Shown here: positions 32,665 through 43,539 of the stretch, piece by piece
How positions within the stretch are numbered: the stretch's first letter is position 1
Layout: the number at the start of each line of letters is the position of its first letter
Source: Trichobilharzia szidati
Taxonomy: Eukaryota > Platyhelminthes > Trematoda > Strigeidida > Schistosomatidae
Direction: 5' to 3'
Assembly: GCA_944472155.2 (NCBI GenBank)
Contig: OX235273.1
Coordinates: 9,149,204-9,213,203 of the forward strand
Length of the DNA: 64,000 nucleotides
Made by a program: the position numbers and the translations under genes
The notes under the pieces: generated by a model
Database searches by the model: none
What the model was told of the DNA's origin: nothing
Seen by the model: the letters and a program-made list of their open reading frames with translations, nothing else

Positions 32665-34010
32665 TATTATTTCCTTTTATTCCTAAAGGAATATAGGTCT
32701 TCAGCCTCACGTCTCCATTGCGTTCGGTTCTCCATCAACGTTTTCACCTGGCTCTACGTGTGCCCACATGCTTTCATCTCCTCTTCTCATCACCTCCTCC
32801 TCCATGTCACCCTCGCTTCTGATTCGGGTTCCACTCGAGAACCCGTTGTGTGATATCACTTGATGGTTTGTTTTCTTATAGTATGGCCAGCGAATCCACC
32901 TCCATTTCTTCCTGCATATTTGTTACACAGTTGGTTGCTGCTAGGTTGGTTCGTTCGTCCCCAGAGATCCCTGTTGCTGATCTTTTCTGACCGGCCATCT
33001 GATCTTGAGCAAAGACAGCTGTTGATGAAAGTCTGTAGTTTGTTTGAAGTGCCCTTCGTGACGCGGCGTGGCGCGGCGCCAAGTCTCTGATCCGTATATT
33101 AAGTAGCATTGACTTCACATTGGAGTTGAAAATCCGGATCTTATTTTCATTTTCATGGTAAGTGCTGTTGATCTCCTCCACAGAGACTTGACAGTAATGA
33201 AAGCCTGCCTTGCTTTCACGATCTTCTCTGCTTTGATATCCTCACCAGTTCCGGTATTCTATAGTTGAAACGATGCTTACCAGGTAGGTAGGTGGTAAAA
33301 AAGGGTTGCTTCTTTCAGACTCAGTTTCTCCCATTTATGATGGCTGATTGTTGTTTGTTGTTGTTGCTGTTCCTCGTGGCCAGGAATCTTCATCACCTCT
33401 GTTTTTTCTATCTTCACCTGAACTCCTTCCTATCTTTGGTGCTTCTTCTGCTGACTTGTTGCTTTTCACTTGCATATCTTCCAGTTTGTGGGAAATCAGA
33501 CAGATGTCATCATCGACGAAATCCAGATCCTCCAAGTTTTTGTGTGGGTCCATTTTATGCCTGTCTCCGCGTGCTGGCTGTCTGTCGCATTATCCAGTCT
33601 ACTGCAATCACGAAAATCACTGGAAATGGTAGACAGACAGCTTGTCTTACTGCCGTCTTCACTTTGAAGGATTCCATGAGTTTCCCATTGTGGATTACTT
33701 GGTATGCAGCATTGTCGTACAACTGTTGGATGAGATGTATAATTTTTGGCGGTAAAGTAGTTTCCAAATCACCTGTCGATCGAAGCTGCGCTATCAAAGG
33801 CCTTTTCAAAGTCAATGAAGTCGAGATAGAGACATGACTGACTGCTATTCCAAGCTCTGTTCAATGATGATCCGTAGTATTAAGATTTGATCGATGCATG
33901 ACTTGTCTCTCCTGAAACCAGCCTGCCCTGGTCAAAGCTTTTTATCCTGGGTGGCGTGTATGATTCTCTGCAGGATGATGCGGCTTAGTATTTTGCTTGG
34001 ACATAGACGA
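32665..34010 (-). mobile_element. RTE/SR2-like LINE fragment (RT palm to 3' end)
   Basis: Long minus-strand copy, 3' tail at 32665. It carries the terminal block, the KIRIFNSNVKSM region, LEDLDFVDDDICLISHKLED (catalytic box with FVDD and an extra Asp), box B in the form AVRQAVCLPFPVIFV (Gly lost) and further 5' palm blocks up to about 34010, close to the exon at 34221. Frameshifts occur throughout. Confidence 0.8.
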
Positions 34011-34220
34011 GATTAATCGAATCTGTAATAGAAAAACACGAACGCCTTACACTTCTTTTATTGTAATTGCCTAGATATCGTTCACTAATAAAAATCGTAA
34101 TATGTTATCGTAATTTAGGTTAACACTGTGTTTCACTGTGTTCGTTTTGAATTATAAATCATTATTTCTATTTATTTATCTTTTTTATTAATCTTTTTTT
34201 TCATAAAATATAAATATAAG

Positions 34221-34344
34221 GATGATCTATCCGTGTTGAAAATGTCAAATGAACTGCATGTGTTAAGTTTACGTTGGGGTATACAAATGTTACGACATAT
34301 CAGTTTTGATAGAAATCGTTTATGTCGAGATCACATGCAACAGT
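34221..34344 (+). CDS. PPFIBP1: liprin-beta exon: second half of SAM2
   Basis: A 124-bp exon after a TATAAG acceptor, with a GTAAGT donor. It encodes 41 residues starting DDLSVLKMSNELHVLSLRWG, the second half of SAM2; the family counterpart is DDLLSLKVVSVLHHLSIKRA. The domain ends around IQMLRHISFDRNRL, and a split codon (T at the end) completes to Cys with the exon at 39307. Phase and domain continuity with the exon 7.5 kb upstream are exact, so the long TE-filled intron between them is convincing. Confidence 0.9.
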
Positions 34345-34559
34345 GTAAGTGAAAGTCTTTTTCATCTTTTCTGTTGTTGTTGATGTTGTCTGATGGCTCT
34401 TTTTTCCCTCCATTCTCTTGTATCATCTAAAATGCAGGCACACACACATATACGTTAATGTTTCTTCTAGACGTGTGTTATTTTGCAAAATGTCAAATAT
34501 CTAGGCGAAATTCTTATTCTAGAATATTGAAATGGCGCTAAAAAAAAGGGAATTTGTGG

Positions 34560-34764
34560 CCGGATTTGATTGGTTAAAGGTGTAGTAATGAGCTAACATC
34601 ACTTAGAAGACCACTGGGGAACTGGGGAGGTAGTACTAGACAACTGTTTCGTCGGTCTAGTTTGGAACTCTTCAGTAAACACGTCCACTGAGGGTCGAAT
34701 CCAAGACCTTCCGATTATAAGCCGAGTTCGTTGACCATTAATCCACTGGGATTCAATGCGATGC
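34560..34764 (-). repeat. S1 SINE
   Basis: Tail, ribozyme-like part (34632-34685) and head on the minus strand. It joins the 3' end of the LINE-2 copy at 34765. Confidence 0.6.
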
Positions 34765-35888
34765 CGTTGTCTATCTGTCTGTTTTCGACGTAGAACTTTG
34801 CACCGATGTGCGGCAGTTCAAGTCGCCACACTCCATGTACCACACAAAGCAAGAGAAGAAAGTAGAAGAAATGCATAATAGAGACAGTAAACAGAGGTGT
34901 GAGACAAAGGTGTAGTAATAACGAAGAACAATATAGTTTCATTGGAAATCATAAGTCATAAGGAGTGGATGCATCTGCGCCATCCATTGAGAAAGATTTT
35001 GAGTCATATCACCGATTGTCTACAGCCATTGGTTTTTACCGTCCTGAGGACCCCAACCAGGAGGTCTACATCTTCCTAAGTGGCTGGCTGGCTTAAACTA
35101 ACTGTTGTGGATTTCATTGACTGGTGCCATGTTTTAGTTTCACCGCCGCTAACTCTTTTCCAGCCTGACCCTATGTCAGAAAACATTGCCCGTCGAGGGA
35201 GGCGATGACTAGGCATACGTAACACATGTCCTAACCATCTCAGTCGATGTAATTTCACAGCCTCGTCGATTGATTTTCCCTTCTTACCTAGTACTCAACG
35301 CCTGACCTCAACATTGCTCACCTTATCATACCACTTCACACGGGAGATAGAGCGCAGACACCTATGATCGAACACAGATAATCTTTTCATGTCTTCTGCT
35401 CTCAATGACCAAGTCTCACAGCCATAAAGGAGGACGGAGCGGACTGTTGAGCAGTACACACGCCCTTTGGTCGATAGTCGGATATCACGTCTACGCCAGA
35501 GACGGCGTAAACTGGCATATGCGAAACTAGCCCTCTGTATTCGTGCTGAGATTTCGTCGAAGATCAACCCGTTGGGGCTGATGGTACTTCTCAAATAAGT
35601 GAAGCGGTCAACGTGCTCTACCACTTCACTTCCTATATATAATCTAGGGGTCGGTGAAGTCCAATCCTGCAGCATCATCTTACACTTTACAGGGGCGAAT
35701 CGCATACCAAACATACGAAGATTGTTGCTCAAGGTGTTCAGAAGACTCTGAATTTTGTCAGCGTCCTCGCCTAGAAGGACTATATCGTCCGCATATTCTA
35801 ATTCGACGAGATTATTCCCTGGTAGCAAGTTAATTCCTGAGTCGCTGAAGTGTGTTAGGGTTAAGTCCATTAGTACGTCTATGATGAC
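34765..35888 (-). mobile_element. LINE-2 family (RTE-like) RT C-terminal half
   Basis: Minus-strand element with a well-preserved frame of about 200 codons: DVLMDLTLTHFSDSGINLLP, intact catalytic LEYADDIVLLGED, FAPVKCKMMLQDW, FTYLRSTISPNG, LLYGCETWSLRAED and VSNVEVRR; then, after a break, LHRLRWLGHVLRMP (35076-35258). It is 5'-truncated just upstream of box C. The long frame suggests a younger insertion than most TEs here. Confidence 0.85.
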
Positions 35889-35995
35889 GTACTCTTTAGC
35901 ATCACACGTCCACCGGGGTCGAATCCAGGCTACTGAGACTAGATCCAGTATGCGCTGAATGAATTTCGACTTCTGCCAATTCACGATATTTTGAG
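35888..35995 (-). repeat. S1 SINE head fragment
   Basis: Head (GGGTCGAATCCAGG on plus) and the CCAATTCACGATAT module only. It abuts the truncated 5' end of the LINE-2 copy. Confidence 0.5.
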
Positions 35996-36084
35996 AAACT
36001 GCTTTTTTCGCTGTGATTGTACTCTTTGAGCTGAGGGTGATTTTATTGAGATTTCATTGTTTGTCCTTCTAAACAAAATCGCTT

Positions 36085-36440
36085 CAAGTATTGATTTGCG
36101 GGGATTTTGTTTTATTAGTTAGAGGATTTTATCATGAGCTGACATCGGTTAGAGAAGCAGGGGAAAACCTGCAGGGAGTACTGGACAGCTGTTTCGTCCA
36201 GATAGTTTGGGACTCCTCAGTACTATGCACCCACCATCAAGGTTCGAACCCAGGACCTTCTGATTACAAGGCGAGCTTGCTAGTAGACCACTGAGCGACT
36301 GGGACCTGGTCCAACGGCCAGTCCATTGATTCTGACTTCTGCCAACTCAGGATATAGCACGACCACTAGCAGTGTCTTCGATGAATAAATGTCCTCACCT
36401 TCGACCTGCTGCACCAATCACATTGGCTTCATTCTAGACT
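36085..36440 (-). repeat. S1 SINE
   Basis: Well-preserved minus-strand copy with tail, ribozyme-like part (36175-36235), B box (GGTTCGAACCC on plus) and body. Confidence 0.7.
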
Positions 36441-36539
36441 CTGTGAATGATATCATCGTTGTAATTGTTTATTAATGCATGTTAGTATCGATCATTTTGC
36501 TGACCCGGAATTTTACTTTCTTTGTCATGTGATTTTTTC

Positions 36540-36865
36540 TTCATTGGTAGATAAGTTCGATCGGTGGAAGTTATGTCTGTTAAGTTTTAATTCGTCTGAG
36601 TACCAGGTTTTTGAGAAATCCTCTGGCATTCTTCTTGTTTCCTTTATCTAAGAAGAAGTCAAGCTGGTGTCCATAATTGTCTGCATGCAATGATACGATG
36701 GAGTGGATATCATGCCTTTTGATAGACAGTTTGTGTTTGGTGGATGTAGCTATGCAGAGGCGGTTCACTTAAAGCAAAATAATGTTTTCCACAGTTGTTA
36801 CAGTTTATCTTAGAGTTGATGTCGGCTTGGTCTTTTTTTGCTGTTGCATTCATCTGAGTTACAAA
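36540..36865 (-). mobile_element. PLE family E, GIY-YIG fragment
   Basis: Minus-strand relative of 30301-30633: DINSKINCNNCGKHYFALSE (YIG lost), then in another frame KHKLSIKRHDIHSIVSLHAD and FFLDKGNKKNARGF. Confidence 0.65.
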
Positions 36866-36939
36866 TCTTTCCATCATAAATGCATAAAATTATATACTAC
36901 TCGTTCACTGAAATAAGTAGATATATACTAATCACATCC

Positions 36940-37425
36940 TAGAAGCCTGGTACTCAAAGGAAACATCGATGGTTCTCTAACTAATATCAATTCGTGATTA
37001 ACACGTAGAAACAAATCTAATCCTTACAAACCAACTATTGAAAATTAATCTGATGCTCGCTAGTGACTACTGGCCACAGGAAAGAGTTTCCTGGAGTTCC
37101 AGTGAGAAGTCGTGACCAATGAGGTCCATCAAGTCTGGAGTGAGAATGGAATTCCCACCAATGTCATTGGTGGGTCGTCACGCTAAATGCTCCACGAACT
37201 GGCAGAAGTTGGAAGTCATGGGCTGACCATTGAGTCGATCCCAGTGGCTGAATGGTATGCCAGTTTGCCTTGTAACCGGAAGCTCCTGGGCTCGAACCCT
37301 GGCGGTGGGTGTGTACTGCCGATGTGTCCTAAACTAGGCTGGTGAAACAGCTGTCCAGTACTCCCAGATTGTTTTCAATGGTTCGCTAACTGATATCAAT
37401 CAACAATCAGCTCGTAAAAACATAA
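36940..37425 (+). repeat. S1 SINE, partial dimer
   Basis: A ribozyme/tail piece (36940-37030) is followed by a full plus-strand unit (37030-37425), so a monomer is bounded by two ribozyme regions. Confidence 0.65.
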
Positions 37426-37685
37426 TAATATAGACCAAATTTCACAACTGACAAAAAGTAAATCACGTTACGATGAACGTCTGTTTTCCATACTGCTGAT
37501 AAATCTTATTAATGACTACCTCTGAGTTATTACACATCACTCTATTCACAAAGTTGTTATCCCATAGATCCCGAACTGTGTGCATACAGTCAAAACAATA
37601 GACTTCAATCATTTGCCTACTCTGGACTACTTGAGCTACTAAAATACGACTCGTCATGAGAATGCATTTTTATTTTATTGGTTGA

Positions 37686-37835
37686 TATTAGTTGGTTGGA
37701 GGCACTCTGCCACAGGAAGCCTTGCCTGACTGACCTAGGTTTCGTGCTAGTTGGCGCTCACCAACCAGTCAGCAAGGCAGGCGTATCTGCAACCTTGAAG
37801 GACCTTATGTCCCTTCTAAGATTCCAACCCCTTAA
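37686..37835 (-). repeat. S3 SINE, split-core subfamily
   Basis: Minus-strand copy ending at the B box. Its ribozyme (about 37720-37785) has CTGA separated from TGA by CTGGTTGG. It is cut off by RTE sequence at about 37836. Confidence 0.6.
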
Positions 37836-37837
37836 GT

Positions 37838-38215
37838 CGACCATTCTACACCCATTCCATCTGCTTTCGCAGATTCCCAACACTTCTATTCCATATCTTC
37901 TCATTTCTGCGGCTACCTGGGCAGCCTTTCCAGCTTCGTACATTATACGAACATTCCACGTCCCCATCTTTATTTTTGCTTTCATCGAAAGAAGAAGGCA
38001 CATCGGCTGACTGGCTTCCCGAAAGCTTTCACCAGCCTGCATCATTTCACTTCCCCGATTCCAGCGAAAAACAAGGCTATTGTTTATATTTTTAGTATTT
38101 TTAATATATTTATGCGTTGAAGTTTCTGTAACAGTTCGTTTAAGTTTTGGCGGTGGAGTTGCTAGCACCACGCCTCAACCCTCCCTCTTTATCCGGGCTT
38201 GGGACCGGCTAGAAA
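37838..38215 (-). mobile_element. RTE/SR2-like LINE 5' end (leader and APE start)
   Basis: Minus-strand frame of 137 codons. It has the leader, then AKIKMGTWNVRIMYEAGKAA and EMRRYGIEVLGICESRWNGC, the first APE endonuclease blocks (the TWNVR Asn and LGICE Glu are typical catalytic positions). It is cut at the S3 junction. A 3' RTE fragment in the opposite orientation follows at 38235. Confidence 0.82.
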
Positions 38216-38234
38216 ACTAGCGAGCTAGTAATCT

Positions 38235-38552
38235 AAGCGAAACTACGAGAACAAACAAAACAAGAACCAATCACCCAACAAATATGCAGGAGAAAGTGGA
38301 GATGGATTGAACAGTCGTTGAGGAGGCCGCTGGGTGGCATCACACGTCAGGCCAACGCTCGAGTGGAACCCGAAAGGGAAGCGGCGAGTGGGACGTCCAA
38401 GGGTGACATGGAGGAGATCATGTGAAGAGGAGTTGAAACAGTATGGACTAACATGGATGCAGGTGAGGAGTACAGCAGAAGACAGAAGCAAGCGGAGACG
38501 TGCAGTTGAAGCCCTATGTTCTACTAGGAACCCAAGGGAACAATAATAATAA
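38235..38552 (+). mobile_element. RTE/SR2-like LINE 3' end
   Basis: Plus-strand terminal block with the frame GKRRVGRPRVTWRRSCEEEL and LTWMQVRSTAEDRSKRRR to CSTRNPRE, then AATAATAATAAG. It is well conserved and is the only clear sense-oriented SR2-like copy within the visible gene. Confidence 0.8.
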
Positions 38553-38760
38553 GTTGCCCATTGCTTCAGTGAGAGGCGTTACCACTGAGCTATTCAGCCT
38601 CGCAACTGACCTCCTGTAGGAATGTATTGGATACTTAGGTTAGAGACCACCAAGAATTCCAGCCACATTGCAAAATTGACTGACAGAATTCAGTCTGCAC
38701 CAGCATCGGGGACTAGACACACTACGCTAGTCACTGATTAGTCTCCAATCTAAGTTTTCT
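38553..38760 (-). repeat. S3 SINE fragment
   Basis: Head and 3' part without the ribozyme (TACCACTGAGCTATTCAG on plus, then the GACTGACAGAATTCAG module). Confidence 0.6.
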
Positions 38761-38865
38761 TTAAATTTTATTATTGTGAACCATGCTGGTTGTAAAGCGT
38801 TCGTAACGGAACTACGAAATGATGCAGTGCCGCAATAATATTTATCTTCTTACTACCAGGAATTG

Positions 38866-39200
38866 AATTTTGGATTTTCTCGGCGATTGATTGGACCGAA
38901 GTGCTCGGTCTCAGGTTGACATGTCGGCTTCTTGTGCAGATGCTTCGATGGGAAAATCTAAAATTCAGTTCAATTAATATGACCCGTTGCATAAGAGGTG
39001 GCTGACTCTCGTGGCCCAAGTGGTCTAGTGGATAACGCTTCGGCGTTTTAAAATATGATCACTGGGTTCGAGCCTCGATGGGAACATCATCACTCACTGA
39101 GAGATGCAGGTACATCCAGCTGACGAGTCTCAAATAGAACGAAATGCTCATTGTCCTGGATTCCACTGCTAGTCACCATCCAGCAATTAAATACGTCTTA
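38866..39200 (+). repeat. SMalpha-type SINE
   Basis: Plus-strand copy with A box TGGTCTAGTGG (39018 region), B box GGTTCGAGCCT and a hammerhead at 39110-39166, ending GCAATTAAATA. This is the tRNA-derived, hammerhead-bearing SINE/satellite family known from schistosomes. Confidence 0.85.
39110..39166 (+). ncRNA. SMalpha hammerhead ribozyme
   Basis: Stem I ATCCAG/CTGGAT (39114-39119 with 39156-39161), core CTGACGA (39120-39126), stem II GTCT...GAAC with one mismatch, GAAA (39141-39144) and a GTC cleavage triplet (39153-39155). Stem III is longer and imperfect (TGCTCATT) compared with the short palindrome I recall for published SMalpha. Confidence 0.85.
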
Positions 39201-39306
39201 ATACCTTGTTCAAATGTATCAAAAGGGACTAACTATTTTAATTATTATATAATCGTCGCCCGTGAAATTATTAACCGAATACTGTTAACATTGTAATACT
39301 TTACAG

Positions 39307-39671
39307 GTACAGCAAATATACTTATCAATAGGAATCTATTGAATTCTCCAAAGCAATCATTCCCTTCTACTACAGATAATATGAAGTTAAACAATGAACT
39401 GAATGGAGTGGTTCATTCTGGTATGAATAATTCTCATACTGTCACCACCAGCACAGCCACCAACGACAAGAACAACAACCTTACCAGTGGTTTAAACTCT
39501 TCTTCAAGACCAAATTCAGTGAATCATGAAACTGAAGTATACATTTCCACTTATCTTCCTATACAAATATGCTATTGGACACAACAAAGAGTATTAGATT
39601 GGTTACAAAGTATTGAATTGCCCGAGTATGCACCGAAATTATTCGGTAGCGGTGTACATGGAGCTTTAATG
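39307..39671 (+). CDS. PPFIBP1: liprin-beta exon: low-complexity linker plus start of SAM3
   Basis: The largest visible exon (365 bp), from a TTTACAG acceptor to a GTATGT donor. Two bases complete a Cys codon, then 121 codons follow. The first 80 or so residues are an Asn/Ser/Thr-rich linker (runs such as NDKNNNLTSGLNSSSRPN) that is longer than I expect between SAM2 and SAM3 in vertebrate liprin-betas. The last 40 residues start SAM3: WTQQRVLDWLQSIELPEYAP, then GSGVHGALM, matching the family pattern of W..HRV..WL.S.DL.EYAPNL and GSGVHGGLM. The open frame continues past the donor into an S2 SINE, but the GTATGT site and the clean join to 43958 mark the true end. Confidence 0.92.
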
Positions 39672-39724
39672 GTATGTTTTGGTACTTCACACGCATTTGT
39701 TTTTATTTTGGTTGTTTTTTCTTT

Positions 39725-39962
39725 TTTTTTTATTCCTTTACATTCCCAGTGGAACATAAGGTGGCTTCAAGCTAGAGGTTTGAAGTTTCGGTATCAGTGG
39801 CGTTTAGTTTTATGGGATGGGGTTGCTGCTGGTCTCATGCTTAACCTTCCCTCTTTACCCGGATTAATACAGACCAAACGAGGTAAAGGAGTGCGTTGGT
39901 GGCCGGGAATCGAACCCTGGACCACATGTGGGGTGGTCGGCGAGCATTCCACCGATGCAGGT
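39725..39962 (-). repeat. S2 SINE
   Basis: Nearly complete minus-strand copy starting 55 bp after the exon donor. Its 3' end (TTCCTTTACATTCCCAGTGG on plus) and head are both clear. Confidence 0.75.
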
Positions 39963-40559
39963 AGTTCTGGTAATGTTATAAAATCGTTACTGCAGTTCAA
40001 CTAGTATATTAATGAAATTGACAGTTTGTAAATTAGTTGACCATATGCAATGTACACAGTTCGATGGGTAAATATTTGTTAAAAACGATATACTACTCAC
40101 TAATCAAGATGAGTAGTTGTATGACACTCATTTTAATCAGTAGTCCTTGTCAACCATCCACATAGATATGGTCTAAATTGTGAATGACCATTTCACTCGT
40201 CTGGCGCCTAGCTCATCAGTAGTGTATCCAGTTTTACTTAGCTCAACAACTACTCATTTCAACCAATAAGTAGTATATAGTTTTATGCAAAAAAATAACT
40301 GCAGTCATACAATATGAATGAATCCATCAACTTAGTAGCTAACTGGTAAAGGGGTAATATCAGTTATAGATAAAAGTTATAAAGCTAATACTCTCAATAT
40401 ATATTTGAACAGAGATAGAAACATTGATGACAAATAATATGGATATATTTTATTCCGTCGACTTGCCGTCAGCTACTTTTGAAAACACTAGCCAGTTTTA
40501 ATGCGATGGATTCAGCAAACCGAAGACGTTTTCATGAGTTTGTTTGTAGGCGTTTGATT
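39963..40559. other. short palindromic repeat region, possible hammerhead relic
   Basis: Contains ATATACTACT..AAATAAGTAGT-type inverted motifs also seen at 12745-12800, 36890-36925 and 43235-43275. On the minus strand near 40175-40225 a CTGATGA and GAAA arrangement occurs with a weak stem II. I see no coding sequence. Confidence 0.4.
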
Positions 40560-41070
40560 TGTTTCAATTTGGATCACGGATTGATATCAGTTAGAGAACT
40601 ATTGGAAACCAACAGAGAGTACTGGACAGCTGTTTCGTTTTAGTTTGGGACTCGTCATCAGTACCTACCTACTGTGCTTCAAACCTTCCGATTACAAGGG
40701 AAGCTCGTAGACCATTGAATCGTTGGAGTCCGACTCAATGGCTAACAAATGAATTGTAACTTCTACCGATTCGTGATTTTAGCAAAACCGCTAGCCAATG
40801 TCATCGACGAGTATTTGTCCTCACTCCGAAGAGAGTGGACTCTACTGAACGCTTCTTACCAGGACCCCGGTCAACTTTGTTCTGCAGCCAGTCACTATCC
40901 TTACCTTGTAACCCGAGGGTTCTCAGCTCGAAACCCGGTGGGTGGGTACTGGTGAAGCGTCCAAAAAGAACTAGGACGAAATAGATGTCCAGTACTCCCT
41001 GTAAGTTTTGAATGGTCCTCTAACTGATATCAATCCGTAATCAGACTTGAAACAAACTGAAGAAGACCTG
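40560..41070. repeat. inverted pair of S1 SINEs
   Basis: A minus-strand copy (40560-40830) meets a plus-strand copy (40830-41070) at a body-to-body junction; both are diverged. Confidence 0.6.
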
Positions 41071-41427
41071 TGCTGTTTTGTTTGTTACTTATATTCTGAA
41101 CGCTTCCAATGCATCTACTCGATGTTCTCCGTCTCTCAGGTGTTTAGAAACTGAGAAGTTCAAACTATTCAGTAGTTGGAATCGAAAGCTCTGCATGCAA
41201 CCACCCGCGCAGTTATATGTAAATTGATATAAACAATTGAAGGTGGCATAACGAAGAGTGCTTCGTCGTTTGAATTCTGCCGTAGTGTATTGCATCACCA
41301 TCTTTTAATTCGACTTCCTGCACACCAAATCCTGATTATCCAATCTTACGAATTCTTACCATCTCTGACTCATTGCCACTCTAACAATAAATTTGTTCAC
41401 TGTTTACGAAAAACTCCACTCCCATAA
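41071..41427. other. no feature recognised
   Basis: Unique sequence; open frames here have no recognisable content. Confidence 0.35.
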
Positions 41428-41682
41428 AATGCATTTTTTTATTCCTTTACGTTTCCAGTGGAACATAGAGCGGCTTCAAGCTAGAGGCTTCAAGTTTCGG
41501 TAGCAGGGGTTTTCATTTTTTTACAGGATGGGGTTGCTGTTTGCCTCATGCCTAACCTTCCCTCTTTACTAGTCTTTTACTGGCTTAGCGAGGTAAAGGA
41601 GTGCTTCGTCGGTCGGGGATTGAACCCTGAACTATCTACATAGTCAGTGGGCATTCTACCGCTGTGCCACCGATGCACTAAA
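41428..41682 (-). repeat. S2 SINE
   Basis: Complete minus-strand copy from the T-rich 3' end (TTTTTTATTCC) to the head ending GCCACCGATGCAC. Confidence 0.75.
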
Positions 41683-42064
41683 GTACATCTATATACTAAT
41701 AATTTGAGATAACCTTATTATCTCTGTGTTCTGCTTCACCAGGGTTCTCTTACAACAAGCCTTACTTACTAGAGGACCAACTCATCATAATCACGAACGA
41801 AATGTATGCGAAAATTGTATTGTAATTAGTTTTATTAAATATTCTATAGGCTGTACGCAGCTGACATCAAGCTAACGAAACGAAATGGATCCATGTAATT
41901 CTATGCCAGTATTTCTTCCATCACTTGAAATTTTTAAAGGGCACGTTGTGTTTGAAATATTTATTAGATAAAAGCCAATGTATATTTTGGTATTTTGACA
42001 GCGGCAAGCTTGTCAGTCACCTAGGAGGTTCAAGCCCATTCCCCGAATGACTCAGTCTTAAATC
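41683..42064. other. no feature recognised
   Basis: AT-rich; a lone B-box-like GGTTCAAGCCC at 42028 has no partner A box. Confidence 0.35.
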
Positions 42065-42435
42065 TCTCTTAGTTTACTAACCAATAACCTGGAGTTCTAG
42101 TGAGAAGCCTTGATCAGTAGAGTAGAGCAGGTCGAAGGTGAGGACAGTAACTCATCGAAGAAGACAGTGCGAAGTGGTCGCACTATGTCGGAAATTGGTA
42201 GAAGTTAGAATTCATCCACTGGTCATTTGGAGTGGGTCCCAGTATCTTAGTGGTCTACGAATTCGCCTTGTAACAGGAAGGTCCTGGGTTTGAACCCTGG
42301 TGGTGGGTGCGTACTGACGAGGAGTCCCATACTATCGGGGTGAAACAGTTGTCCAATACTTCAGAACTGGTTTTCTAATTGTTCTCTAACCGGTGTCAGG
42401 TCATGATGAAACCCCCCAACTAACCAATAATAGTC
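42065..42435 (+). repeat. S1 SINE
   Basis: Full plus-strand unit: body, A box region, B box GGTTTGAACCC, ribozyme-like segment (42310-42360, GGGGTGAAAC with broken stem II) and tail. Confidence 0.7.
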
Positions 42436-42927
42436 TGAGAAAAGACAGTAAGTTGTGTGAAGACAATAACCTCACCCGCCACTGAAAATTTGGACCTTGA
42501 AGTGATATTTTCCACTAGGAAAACTAAAAATTGAACCTGTCATAAGCATTTATGAATTATTAGCAAACATATCCTGCCTTCAACACTCTGTCAGCGCTTA
42601 CAGAAGAGAATCATATTTAGTGTTTTCCGTTCAAATAGCGATCATGATGATATGAATTTGCATGTTTACGCAAACAGTGAAGTTTTCAAGGAAGTGTCTC
42701 GAAATTCTTTGAGACATTAATCTTATTCTTAAACCTATTCTTCCTTGATATGAAGTTTATTCTACAGTCAAAGTTGGATGGCACACATTTTTCCAGGGAC
42801 TAACACATCAGATGCTTTTTTCCCTGCATTTCATACCTTCCAAATTGAACATAGGACCTAAAGCTTTTCGCAGTTTAATCAGAACGGGGGATTCAAATTC
42901 ATAATTTGCGAATCAATTCCGTATTTG
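42436..42927. other. no feature recognised
   Basis: Unique AT-rich intron sequence. Confidence 0.35.
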
Positions 42928-43185
42928 ATATTAGATGATTGAAGGCAGTCAGCCACAGGAAGCCTTGACTGACCTAGGTTTCGTGTTAGTTGTCACTCAC
43001 CCACCAGTCAGCAAGGCAGGCGTATCTGTGACCTTAAAAGAGCTCATGTCCCTTCTGAGATTCGAAACCGTAGGTCGTCTAGTGTTTCACTCAGAGAGGT
43101 TACCATTGAGGTATTCGGGCTGGCGATTGAGCTCCTGTAGGATTGATTGTTTGGATACTTTTGATTGGACACTTGTTAATAACTA
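42928..43185 (-). repeat. S3 SINE, split-core subfamily
   Basis: Minus-strand copy. The ribozyme (about 42960-43025) keeps both stem I arms and GAAA but has CTGA and TGA separated by an 8-base CTGGTGGG, the same kind of insertion as the copy at 37686. Confidence 0.65.
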
Positions 43186-43324
43186 GTGATCTGCTTAACA
43201 ATAAATGGTAATCAAGAACATCAAGGATATCTGCATAAAAATATATACTACTGACTTCTTGAAATAAGTAGTTGCACACCACTCACCTATATTACCAGTA
43301 GTGCTTATCAACAAGTCAGATTAT

Positions 43325-43535
43325 CGAAGTAATGTAAACACCGGATGGCTGTTTCGCTGGTTTGGAGTAGAGCTTATCAGCGGTGAACCAAGTGTGATCT
43401 AAGTAGCTTAAGCAGCGAGGCAGAAACAGGCGATTTCAACTGATGTAGCTCTCCGTGTTGAGCCCGGCCAAGAACTAGCGAAACGACAATCTGCTGTTTA
43501 GATCCCTTCGACCTGGATGGTTGGCAAGTACTACT
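43325..43535 (-). repeat. family D hammerhead repeat
   Basis: Minus-strand copy with its ribozyme at 43339-43385. The region to 43490 mirrors a rearranged version of 1-290. Confidence 0.55.
43339..43385 (-). ncRNA. hammerhead-like ribozyme, family D
   Basis: Minus strand: stem I CACCG/CGGTG (5 bp), core CTGATAA (G8 changed to A), stem II GCTC/CAGC partly paired, GAAA, near-palindromic stem III around GGCC, ATC cleavage triplet. The G8 change should impair cleavage. Confidence 0.55.
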
Positions 43536-43539
43536 GTTT

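Noticed and set aside
33292..33837. 181-codon plus-strand frame
   Set aside because: Antisense shadow of the RTE RT region; the minus strand carries LEDLDFVDDDICL.
39672..40004. Extension of the 39307 exon frame to 40004
   Set aside because: The frame after 39671 enters an S2 SINE; the GTATGT donor and SAM3 continuity to 43958 show it is intron.
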